The notes beneath the pieces were generated by a model. It did no database searches and was not told the DNA's origin. It worked only from the letters and a program-made list of their open reading frames with translations. From Holacanthus passer (Eukaryota > Chordata > Actinopteri > Pomacanthidae), in NCBI GenBank assembly GCA_025331565.1, contig JAFREQ010000044.1, positions 806,001 through 870,000 on the forward strand: a stretch of 64,000 nt of DNA. The letters run 5' to 3'. This document shows, piece after piece, positions 11,512 through 21,752 of this stretch. How positions within the stretch are numbered: position 1 is the stretch's first letter; every line of letters starts with the position of its first letter. Position numbers and translations under genes: made by a program.

Positions 11512-12916
11512 CGAGCTGTGGTTGTTATGTTCATTGTGGTCTTTACCTTTTTGATCCACTTCTATTCAAGCATCGGAAAAAGGAGAAAGAAGGAGATAGA
11601 AAGATGAAAGAGAAAGACAGTAAGGAAGAGAGAGAGAGAAGGGAAAGTAAAGAGAATGAAAGAAAAACAGGTGCAGGAAAAAAGAGAAAATTGAGATTAA
11701 ATAAAACGGTGTCCTTTCTCTCTCTCTTTTTTTTAAAGCAAGTTATCTGTCTGTGTTATGGTTGGCTACTCAGAGAAAGGATGGCTCAAATGGAAAATGA
11801 GGAGGGGAAAATGGCCTGACCTGGGTTTAAATCCATTTCCATTTCATTTCAGCTTTATCAATAATCCCCCAACAACACAATCCACCCCCAACCACACACT
11901 CTCGACCCCACCTCCACCCCTCTTATTGCCTCATCCCTCCCTCTCACCCTCCCACTTTCCCCATATGCCCAAAGCGCAGCTCCAGGAACCTGTTGGAGAG
12001 AGAAACCGCAGGAGAGCATCTGTGCACTGTGGTCCTCTTCAGCTGTGGAAGTAAACAAAGAATGGGAAAGGTAGAGAAAGGGATGGGGAGATGCGAGATG
12101 GAAAGGTGGCGTTGAAGATGTCTCTATCTGTGGCCGGTTGTCGTAGGAGGGATCATTGAATCCCTCTCTCTCCAAGTACAGTCTGTGTTGACATTAGAAC
12201 CGTCCCTTGATCTAAAGAAAGCGGCGCTTTTGGCTTTGCTCAATTTACAGAGTCAGGATGCTCGCTATAGAAGGCAGCAAAAACACTCAACCCATCGACC
12301 GTCCAATCAATGGGGAGCTGCCGGCTTGCCTGGCCGAGGCTGGCTCATCAAAGAAAAGGAGAACAAACAACAGGGGAAAGGGAGGGCTTGACAGAGTGGA
12401 ACGCCTCAGAAACACAGAGAAACCAAGAGACACGTACGGGGGGAGGGGAGAAAAAAGAGCACAGAGACAAAAGAGAGATGAGAGAAATGTCTATAGAGGG
12501 CTCATCACACACGAATCAATAGGTTGGTGTGTTGAGTCACACCAATTCCTCAGCTGACATGAACAGGTAAGGCGTGGCTCCCCTCAACATCCAGGACGCT
12601 GTTGGGTACCTGCTCATTTCGCCATGTCTGGGGAGGTCCGTGAGCGGCTGGAGACTCGAGGAAAAACTAGCAAGGAGCTTTCACATTACAGCCCTGGCAC
12701 GCGCCTTTCCTCTGTGTTTGCTCAAGTGGCACAAGTGGTGTGCAAGTGGATCGTCTTGTCTCTTGGGAAGGGACGTGTCAAAAGGCACACGGCTGGTGGA
12801 TCCCCACTGCGAGCGTGATTGTCGTGTATGTGTCGTAGGACGTCTGTTGTCCCCGGAGAGCTCTGTGAAATTGTCACGACACCTCACAGGGTTGCCAGTA
12901 AAAAAAAGAAAAAAGG

Positions 12917-12945
12917 TGCGAGAGAGAGAGAGAGAGAGAGAGAGA
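12917..12945 (+). repeat. (GA)n microsatellite
   Basis: About 13 GA units. Confidence 0.9.
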
Positions 12946-15241
12946 TGTAAAGAGACAAATAGTGAGCAAAATAAAAAAGGAAAAAGGGAACATTAGCTGT
13001 AGCCTGATCTGTGTGGGGGATGGCCTTGCATTTTGGCAGTGGTACAGCAGAGGCAGCATCAGTATCAGCAACAACACTGATCATTTATCATCTTATGCCA
13101 AGATCAAACTGGACAAACAACCTCCATGAAGACCTGGGGAATGGTAGCCATTTTCAGCCTAGAGGGGTAAACATAGCAAAGCTATGAATGCGAGTCCCGT
13201 GAAGCTGGGGCAGGGGGCAAGAAAGCATTACATCCCCACCACCAACTGCGAGTTCGATCATTAGCTGCAAGGTTAGGGGGAGGGAGAGTCCAGCCAGAGA
13301 GCATCCAGAGCTTTCAACCTCCCTGAAACAACTGCAGGGGGACACCACAATTCAGCAGAGATCCAACATTTTTCAGCTTGTCTGCTTCCTGCTAGTGTGA
13401 GGTTGCAGTCCTGGTACACTAAATCAGATGGTGTACTAAATGCAACGTTATAAGTGGACCACTGAGTGCGTTTCCCTAAACAGGAGGAAAATGATTTGTG
13501 TGATGCACAGGGATAGCATGTAGTGAGAGAGAGGAAGAGAAGGGAAAATTCTTCTGTGCTGCAGAAAGGAAGAAGAAGAATAGGGTAGGTGGAAGACTTC
13601 TGTTGACTCCATTTCTTTTGCGTCTTTGTTTTCCTGAAAAATAGACACGAAGCACAGACACACAAGATCATCACACATACCTAAACACACACACACACAC
13701 AAACACAGAGAAAAGAGACAGAAACTCATCAAACTGTCCTCACAGCGAGCAGGAGGTTAGTTTAAGGCCACCTTGGTTGTTTGTCTGATTCATTCAGCAT
13801 TTCTCTTTCAGGGCCCTTTTGAGAAATAAGCCACTGCCCTCTCTCCCCTTAATCACTCTGCTCAGCGCTCTCTACAACCCTATCAATTACTCCCACACTA
13901 ATGAGTACAGCTAGAAATACACACTCTCAAATACACACACACATACACATTGTTGGAGTACTGCAGGACAACTTCGCCTCCTCTGTCTCTTTCACAGTTC
14001 TGAGAGATAGCGTGTCCTCTCCGGCATCTTCTGTCCTCTCCCCTCCCCTGTTTTCTCCTTCTCTCCCTCTACATTTTTCACGGTAAAGAGTCGTCCCTCA
14101 TCCACGGTGCCTGAGCAAAGCCTCCCGCTTCTCCTTCACCAAACATTTATGAGGCCCACGTCTAATGGCAGCTCACTACATATTAATAGAATTTCATTTT
14201 CAGCTACATCAAAGTGTTTCCTCACCTTCCCCGAAAATTTGTCATATTACAATGCCATTATTCCTTCTACTGACACATTCGTACCAACAAGTCAACTATC
14301 ATTTCCAGTGGCTTTGTGTCCAAAAAGCAATGTCTCATAATGACTAAGCACTGCTGAATACATTTGCGAGAAAGAATTGCTTTTGTAAAGTTAAACAGTG
14401 GCAAAGCCACAAAATAAGAATGTAAAGTGGAGAAGATGGAGTTACCTAAGAAGCTCCGCAGAATCGAATCTCTACTGTACTATGCAGCCTGAGTAGGCGC
14501 TTTTAAAGCCGGTTCTTCAGCTACCTGCAGTGTGCATATTAACAAGATAAATCACAGCTGATGAAATAGCACAGGCCCAACACTAAGTCTAATGGCTCTG
14601 GCATGGCTAGCATGGATGGCCCGGACAGAGAGCATTAGGAGTCAATAATGATGCATCGCCGTGTCCTGGAGGAGGAGGGGGGACAGGTAGAGTTCTCTCG
14701 CAGGGTAGATTTACTTTGACTCAGTGTACATCTGTGTTAAGACTGCAGTGTAAGATTTCCACTGCAGTAAATACACGCTGCAGCTGTGTGCATGGATCTG
14801 TGATGTCTTAATGGAATCCAGCAGTCTACAGCAGGCTGTGACAGTGCAAAATGAGAGTTCAGTTGAGCCGTTTTGTCTTGCTCTGTTCCGGTTGGCAAAA
14901 ACAATGCTATGTGGCGGGGAGGCCTCGCAGGGCTTTTTGGCTCGATGAGATATGATTTGACTTGTTGGCGGATGTTGTATTTTGCCAAGGCAATCCCACG
15001 CACAGCAACACACACAACCGTTCTGGACCCTTGTTTGAGCTCAGCCGACAGAGGTGTGTGTGTCAACTCGGCTCTGGCTGTCACCTCGCCGTTTCAGGTG
15101 ACTGGTAACATGGCGCCTGTGTGACATGCACATAGAGGACCCTGTCAAACGCAAACATCACACTCAGCCATCAACAAGGCTGCACACCATCTCAGCTGCT
15201 ATGACACACAACCTTTACTTATCATCTCTCCATTGTTCACC

Positions 15242-15332
15242 TTTTTGTCGAGACAAGCGACAAAAAACATGCGTCAGCCTTGGATGATGCCAGAGTGCCC
15301 ATCGTTCCCGGCCAGACGTGAACGATGGGGCA
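15242..15332. other. Two adjacent hairpins in an AT-rich, unique-looking block
   Basis: TTTTTGTCG (15242-15250) pairs with CGACAAAAA (15258-15266) around a 7-nt loop. Then TGCCCATCGTTC (15296-15307) pairs with 15320-15332 with one bulged G and a 12-nt loop. Sequence to about 15450 continues with homeobox-type text (GATTAGC, TTCAATTAATCTTGAC). Confidence 0.4.
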
Positions 15333-17160
15333 TTACCAGAGCGATTAGCAGCAGCAAATTCAATTAATCTTGACAAATCTCTGCTGAGGCAGAACTGAAG
15401 AGAGCGACGCGCCCCCTCTCCTGGTAATTAAAAGTGGCCGAGTTGAGTGGCGTGTGGTGCGATGGTGACTACGTTTTGGGATGAACAGTTCCAGCTCTGA
15501 GTCTGAATGTGTCAAGTCGTATTTACTTTGTCAGATGAGCACAAACACGTACAGCAGCCCGCAGTATGAGTTTTGTGCATATGCGTGCATGCATACTCAT
15601 TTGTCTTTCTGTGTGGGTGAGTGAGTGTAGCGTGGTCGTGTTTCTCCAGCGGAGAAGAGTGGCAGAGGACAGGGGTAATTGGCTCTTCTTTGTCACCTCA
15701 GACAGGCGAGACTTTTCATCATAGAGGGATCAGCTTCCAATTTTCTAAGCCGCGCCATACTTCAGATGCAATCAACAAAGTTTTTTTCCCAAACACAGGG
15801 AGGAAAAATGCAAGTCAGCAGCTATTTAATCATCCCTTTGATTGCTTCGAGGAGAGAGAACAAGCTCCCTTGTGCAGTCAGAGGGAAAAAGACAAGGTTA
15901 GAATGCGTGAGGAGAAGGAGGCAGGTACGAAGCAATGCTACCGTGACCCTCTATGGACAATACAATACAGGACATCGAACTACAGCACAGAGCTACCAGA
16001 GGGCTAACAAAGTCACACACCTGGAGTGGGTCAATGTGACCGCAGCTAACATCGACCGAAAGACAGGTGAACAGAGGGCAGAGGAGACTCGAGAAGAACA
16101 CTTGTTGCCACTTGGAGGGCTGTGAAGAAAAGATTCACACTAGAGAATAATCCCCAATGGCAAGAAACCCAGCTAACCTCTTCTTATCTGTGGCTGTGGC
16201 TGCAACCTGACTCAACAAAGTCGCTCAAAAGGTAAACTGAGGGCACAAAAGCACTGAGCAGAGCAAGGGCAAAGACTGAAAGAGGTGCTTGGAAGTCCCT
16301 GAGTTTCTCCGAGCCTTGCTTGTCAGAGCTGGATGGTTGGATATTTGAATATTTTTCGTACCTGTAAAAGAAAAAAACAACAGAGACAGCGGAAGAGACA
16401 GAATATAATGATAAGATACTGTGAGTGATTGATGGACAAAGAGTAAAAATAGAATGAGAGAAATGGGCCAATGGATGAAGATTAAAGACCTTCAAGTGTA
16501 AATGGGAGGTGAAAGAGAGAAAAGCAGAATACAGAAAGAGAGGCGTTAAGAGACATGAAAAGAGGTGATATTGACTGCGAGAGATCATAAGCAAAGTGAA
16601 GATGAGTGAGAGACCTTAGAGCAAAGAGATGAGAAGGGAGAAGAAGAACAAGAAGAAGAAGAGAGCAAAGGAGGTTAGCGGCTCGGCGTCAGCTCGAACT
16701 CTTGGCTCACCACAACATCTGTGCCTGAGGAAAAAAGCAGAGAGAATCACCCCATATCCCCAACCTGATCAATCAAAAAGCCCCTGCACCCTAAGAAGAC
16801 CCATGTCTCCCAATTCCCCACCACCCCATCAATCTCAATTGTCCTTCCACCCCTTCCTGTACCACAATTCTGCTTCTGCCCGGTGGAGGGGAGCGCCACT
16901 GCCCCTCCCCTCCAGCCAGGTATTCCTGCACAGTGAGGGGATCAATGCTGAGAGTAATAATACATGAGAGGGAGGAGGGGAGACTGAGCGGAGATTTTCA
17001 CATGAACGAGGATCAACACAACGGCATTTAATCCTTTCTGCTCCTTTGGCTGTGTGAGTGTGCTCTTGTTTGTGTGTGCATGCTTGCTCAGAGGAGCAAG
17101 AGTCAGAGGGAGAGAAAAGAGAGCAACTGCGTGTCCCCCTTCTGCGAGTGTGAGGTAGAC

Positions 17161-17212
17161 TTTTGTGCGTGTGTGCAGGTGCGTGTGTGTGTGTGCAGGT
17201 GTGTGTGTATGT
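17161..17212 (+). repeat. Imperfect (TG)n tract
   Basis: TG-rich run with two copies of TGTGCAGG inside. Confidence 0.8.
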
Positions 17213-17844
17213 CACACCTGCCACAGAGCTTTGAGCAGTGCCGTGAGGAAGTCAGCTGTTACCATGGGGACATTAAAATGTGTGGCGCTCCAGGTCATGT
17301 GGTCTAAAATAAGCCCTTTGCTGTTTGTGTTAACATTCCTATTGTGAGGTGCGGCATACACACAACACCCCCTGCTTCCCAATCTCACCGTGCCCAATTT
17401 TAATTTTTATTGGAAATCAGAGGGACAGCAAAGGTGTTTGGTACCAGATAAAGGCAGTGGCATGCCCCTGGGTCAATCAGTGTGTGAGTGTGGGGCGGTG
17501 TGTGTTACACTGCTGCGATCGCCAATAAGGGCTGACCCCACATTTGCAGTGGATGTGCGTGAAGTGCTTATCAGACCCTGTATTTGTGGAGCACCTTCCC
17601 CCATGTGAAAATCCCTCTCAGCTACTGGTGCGTCGCTCTGTCGATGAAGAAAAAAGGTTTAGCGCCCTGCCTGAGCGTGTGCACGTGTGTGTCTGTGCAG
17701 TGTCAGTGTATGAGAGAGAGAAAGAAAAGAGAGACAGGGAGAGAGAAAGCAGGTGAGGATGACTGTCTGTCTTGTTTTGTTTTGCTTGTGTTGAAAAAAA
17801 AAGCCAGAGAGAGCAAGTGTGCAGATGTCATTTGTCAAGGGTTT

Positions 17845-17943
17845 TTGGGGATTGAAGAGGGGGTAGAAGGTTTGGGTGGGGGGGTAAAGGGAGGGATGGG
17901 AGGGGCGGTGAATGGGGTGGGGAGGTGGGAGGGGGTGACAGGG
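17845..17943 (+). other. G-run cluster beside a splice donor, G-quadruplex-prone
   Basis: More than eight runs of three to seven G on the plus strand with short spacers. It ends about 13 nt from the donor of the second lectin exon (GT at 17956-17955). For this minus-strand gene the plus strand is the template strand. Confidence 0.6.
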
Positions 17944-17956
17944 TCTGTGTACTCAC

Positions 17957-18066
17957 TGTAGGGGACACACTCGTACTGGATCTCCAAGTACTTGTAGGTC
18001 CCTGGGCAGGGGTCTGGGAACACGTCTGACCCTGCTACCACAACACACTGGGTGCGGTTATTACAC
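17957..18066 (-). CDS. adgrl1: adgrl1 coding exon, C-terminal half of SUEL lectin domain
   Basis: This 110 bp exon starts with the last base of a split Arg codon and ends in phase 1. It encodes residues about 96-131, starting CNNRTQCVVVAGSDVFPDPC and ending LEIQYECVPY. It completes the rhamnose/galactose-binding-type lectin domain, which in latrophilins contacts teneurins. Cys96, Cys102, Cys115 and Cys128 are the conserved disulphide cysteines of this half. Asn98 in NRT is a predicted N-glycosylation site found across the family. The acceptor is CTCTTGCAG and the donor GTGAGT. A G-run-rich stretch on the plus strand lies just downstream of the donor. Confidence 0.97.
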
Positions 18067-19230
18067 CTGCAAGAGACAGACAAGGGAAGGAAGGGAGAAA
18101 AGAGAGAGATGGGAGGAAGTAAGTGATAAAAAAAAAATGACGAGTGCCATTGTAAGAAAGACAAAGAGGAGTGGGTAAAAAAAAAAAAACATCTTCAGGC
18201 TCTGAAAGACGGAGAGATCGGTAGGGAAGGGAGTAATTTCACACTAGACTAGATCATGTGACAGCTGCACCCGAGGGGAGGTGGGAAACAGAGAGGAAGT
18301 GTGGGAGGGGGAAAAGGAGTGAGATGAAGGATAGAGAGAGGGAAGAGGCAGAGAGAGGGCGAGTGACGTAAGAGGCTCCTCTCCTGGGGGATTGTGAGTG
18401 GGAGCAATTAGAGGTGAGAGAACAGGGAAGGACGAGGGGGGCTAAGGCAAATACTCTACACCACACGCACAGGGAAAACATTCATATGCACATAATACCT
18501 ACATCTAAAGCACGCCGCTGCATGCCTTCTCACGTTTGCACACCCCGAGACACACACACACAGAAGAAAAGATACATGTCCACACATACACGTACTCACT
18601 CATTCTCATCACATAATCCGTCTCTATCCAGCTTTTAGCATTTCTCCCCTGTGTTGTCTCTCACTCTGTTCATATCTCAAGTCTACACTGAACTCACTCG
18701 ATCATCCCAGCAGTTCTAACTGTCTCTCTCCTTCCTTTACCCCCTCAATTCTCTCCTCCACCCCCTGCCACTTCCCTCCCTCCCTTGCTCTCTCCCCAAG
18801 CTAGCACCCTGTGCCTCCATTACATGCGTGATGGATAGCTGGGAGAGGGCTTCCATTGATCTGAGCTCAGAGGAAGCGGATGCTGAGCGCAAACACAGAG
18901 AGCAGCTGTAGGAAGCCCTACAAACACTCTTGCAACAATCCCAAACATACGCGTTTAATACACACGCTCATGCACATATGCGCAACCAAACACACACATA
19001 GTCTATACACCACCATACGCATGCACGCCTCACCAAGATGCAGTGGTGTTCTGCACAGAAAAGGGATGCTGACTTCAGTATTTCACACAAGATATCAACA
19101 CCTCAGAAAAGCAGGAAATTCTGGACTTGAATTATGTTGTGAAATAATATCTTGTTTCCTCAGCCAATAACAGGCTCTTACTCTGTACAAACATATACAG
19201 TACACAAGGTCCAAACAGATCAATAGTTAC
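18067..19230 (-). other. adgrl1: Intron inside the lectin domain coding region
   Basis: This 1,164 bp intron (GTAACT to TTGCAG on the minus strand) carries a purine-rich plus-strand block at 18070-18440, so the transcript is pyrimidine-rich upstream of the acceptor. CA-rich sequence follows at about 18.5-19.0 kb. I see no other feature. Confidence 0.8.
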
Positions 19231-19444
19231 CTCTGTGACATTATCTTGAAGGCGTCTGGCAGGTAGCACTGCACATTCTCCATCTGGAAGGGGTCCGCGT
19301 CACAGATCTTGTCATCGGTGCGGCCATAGTTGGCCGTCTCAATCATGATGACATCACTTCCAGGGCAGCGCAGCTCGATCGGGTAGCCTTCACACGCCAG
19401 CTCTCGACGCATCAAGCCGAAGGGCATCATTGACCGACTCAGAG
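19231..19444 (-). CDS. adgrl1: adgrl1 coding exon, N-terminal half of SUEL lectin domain
   Basis: This 214 bp exon starts in phase 1 (completing the Ala codon of SSQA) and ends in phase 2. It encodes residues about 25-94: a short mature N-terminus LSRSMMPFGL, then the lectin fold with RRELACEGYPIELRCPGSDV, IMIETANYGRTDDKICDAD and QMENVQCYLPDAFKIMSQ. Cys41, Cys50, Cys71 and Cys83 are the conserved cysteines of this half. The sequence is closest to ADGRL1 (GLMRRELACEGYPIEL, FQMENVQC). The acceptor is CCACTCCAG and the donor GTAACT. The MetMet within the exon is not a start, because the in-phase signal-peptide exon lies upstream. Confidence 0.97.
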
Positions 19445-20409
19445 CTGGAGTGGAAAGAGGGAGAGAGGCAAAGTTATTGACAATTCAATGAACCTTAATA
19501 CTTTTAGGAGGCACTTTATTATTCGACCACATTGTAAATATGATGTGTAGTATTTGACAAGAGGCGGCAGAATGAATGTGGTTCCTACTGTCCTCCTGTA
19601 AAACACAAATTAACTATTATCGACTGGCTTTAACTGAGCACTAATATTTCAGTACTGTTGATGCATCGTCTGGCAATCCAGTTTTCACATTGGAACATCA
19701 CAGATCACATATTGGCATGAAGCATTTGCAGCCACACCAGCTTCTCCAATAAGATATTGCACCACTTGTGAAACAAACTGTGAGAGTTTCAAATGTTAAC
19801 AAACTCCTACACACAGCCAGGCAGCAGCTTATCATACTCATCCCCCACCAGAGAAGAACTGAGTGTCCTTCCAAGCATCCTTTAGTGTATTCTACCTGAA
19901 CAAGGTGAGAGAGCAGCACCTTCAGGATTCACTCGGAATAAAAGAGGAAGCAGCGGCAGAACAAGAAAAGAATAAAGAGAATTAGTGTCTGTGTACACCT
20001 TAACCTCTGGTGTGTACACCATTTGCACACCCACTGCTGTTAATCAGCCGTCTGAGAAGCATGTTAATGTACTGCTGTGGCCAGCAGCGGGGCTCTGTGT
20101 GGAGAAGGGTCAGCAGGGACAGCGGGGTACTCAGGGTTAATCGTTGAGCCAGGCTGAGAGGCATGAAAGAGGGCTGCAAAGAGGTGCTGAGAGAGACACT
20201 CGCTGTCTCTCCAGCTCTCTCCATAACTGCATACCTTTCCAACTGCCTCCACATTCAGCCTCACAAACAAAATAACAAAATGGCTGCCAGCTTTGTTTAC
20301 AGCCCAGGTGGAGGCAAGGGCACAGACACAGACTAGAAGTAGGGACAGAGTAAGATCTGGCAGTGAAGTGTTGAAGGACAGTGTCTCTGTGCTGCCAGCG
20401 GCTGTGAGA

Positions 20410-20430
20410 GCTGCTGTCCATGGTCCTGAA
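20410..20430 (-). promoter_or_regulatory. RE1/NRSE-like element (REST site), copy 1
   Basis: On the minus strand the site has the left half TTCAGGACC and the right half GGACAGC at the canonical 2-nt spacing. It matches 17 of 21 positions of the classical RE1 consensus by hand alignment, the main core mismatch being G for C at position 6. REST silences neuronal genes through RE1 in non-neuronal cells, and latrophilin-1 is a neuronal synaptic gene, so location and motif agree. Binding is not shown. Confidence 0.6.
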
Positions 20431-20492
20431 CTGACAAAACTTCTTTTGGGAAAATAACATCCGAGGTGTTGAGGCTGCTTCAGAGACTGGTA

Positions 20493-20513
20493 GGTGCTGT
20501 CCAATGTCCTGAG
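20493..20513 (-). promoter_or_regulatory. RE1/NRSE-like element, weaker copy 2
   Basis: This site lies 83 bp from the stronger one in the same orientation. It has CTCAGGACA, canonical spacing, then GGACAGCACC, matching 15 of 21 consensus positions. The right half is excellent and the left half is degenerate. Confidence 0.4.
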
Positions 20514-21544
20514 GGAGCAGAAGGCTTTGACTGCGTTCTCCCCTTCATTGTCAGTTGGGAGGATATGGCACATACTAGGCTGATGGTGGGCATACTGTCA
20601 AATCTAAAAAGAGCAGTCCTAGAGCCACTTAAGCAGGCTAGAATTTAGGAGCTCTTCATAAACTGAGTCTCTCGCTGCACAGCATTTCCCCCTGCCAGAC
20701 GGGCTCAGCAGCAGACAAGGGCACTGAGTCAGCCCCTCTCCCCCACTACTGTTAATGCTGAAACCCACAGAGTGGGGCTGTTTTCCCTTCCTGACACTGA
20801 GCTAGCACTGCTTAGGTTTCAGCCGCTGTCCATTCAGGAGGAGTGCCCATCTGGGTCAATGTCAATGTCAGTCATCCCAGACATGCTCTGCAGCGATGCG
20901 CTACATGATTCACTGCCATCGGACTTGCTCATATTTCTAAATGCCACCCATTTATGCAGCGGGGACTTGACTTCAGTTGTGTAACTAACGCCATTAAGGC
21001 TGAATGACTAGCACAGACAGACTTCAAATCTTTTATGCCTCGCCAGCATGCAGTGCCAGTGCCAAATCACAAAGGCCTAGATGCAAAAGCGCATACTAAT
21101 TAAAGCACACGGAGATGCAAACAGCAGGCGAGGCCAGTCAAACAGATCCACACAACAAATGCTAAAACCCACACAAGCAAATTAGCACAGACGCAGGCGT
21201 ACTGGGCAGACGAAAGTGCACGTTCACAGTGCACGCATGCATACGCATACAGACACACAGAGTCCTGGTGTCACAGTGGGATTACAATGCATAGTGTCAG
21301 TGTGTGGCCTTGTTCTCTTAACTACCCTGTGGTGTAAGTACACAGCAGCGTACAGCTGGCCAACGATTAGAACCACACAGTGAGCCAAGAGGAGAGTAAA
21401 ACTGAAGGGGGCCACCAGGAGTGATCACACTCAGTCCACTTAAACTGTGGACCAACACTACAGGAAATAGCTCCTGTCTGTGGGGGCAGACCATGTGTAA
21501 AACATGCATCACATACAAAAGCCACTTTATATGTTAAATACACC

Positions 21545-21660
21545 ATGCAAGGTAAAGCCTTATTGCAGTGGCCTGGGTTTGAATCCAGTCCAGGCCCTTT
21601 GCTACGTGACATCCTCTCTCTCCACGCCTTTCCTGTCTCTCTCTACCATCACTAACAAAT
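21545..21660 (+). mobile_element. tRNA-derived SINE fragment (3' part)
   Basis: GGGTTTGAATCC at 21575-21586 is a RNA polymerase III B-box. It is followed by GGCCCTTTGCTACGTGACATC and a CTCTCTC-rich stretch with TTTCCTGTCTCTCTC, the arrangement I know from abundant percomorph tRNA-derived SINEs. No clear A-box remains, so the 5' end is truncated or decayed. It ends directly in a GATA array. Confidence 0.6.
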
Positions 21661-21661
21661 G

Positions 21662-21705
<44 letters not shown>

Positions 21706-21752
21706 GGATAGATGGATGGATGGATGGATGGATGGATGGATGGATGGATGGA
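21661..21752 (+). repeat. (GATA)n-(GATG)n compound microsatellite
   Basis: About 12 GATA units run into about 10 GATG units. The array is followed by ACTTTATTTGTCCCAAACTGGGAAATG, a tail motif I associate with retroelement ends that adjoin such arrays in fish. Confidence 0.95.

Larger units (their letters stand above)
3587..17956 (-). other. adgrl1: 14.4 kb intron between the lectin and olfactomedin exons
   Basis: The intron begins with GTGAGTAC and ends with CCGCCAG on the minus strand. It contains many microsatellites (listed separately), a 28-base T run at 7662-7689, a CTCF-like site near 7826, long purine-rich blocks at about 10.4-10.8, 11.3-11.7 and 16.4-16.7 kb, a hairpin-rich AT-rich block at 15.24-15.45 kb, and G-rich tracts at about 11.45 and 17.85 kb. 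No additional coding exon with matching phase was found, including the 15-nt KVEQK microexon that other latrophilins use between these two exons. Confidence 0.85.

Noticed and set aside
20064..20573. 169-aa minus-strand open frame
   Set aside because: No recognisable domain, and it spans the RE1-like sites within an intron. Composition is unremarkable.
21575..21586. tRNA gene suggested by the B-box
   Set aside because: No A-box, acceptor stem or cloverleaf can be drawn. It fits a SINE fragment.
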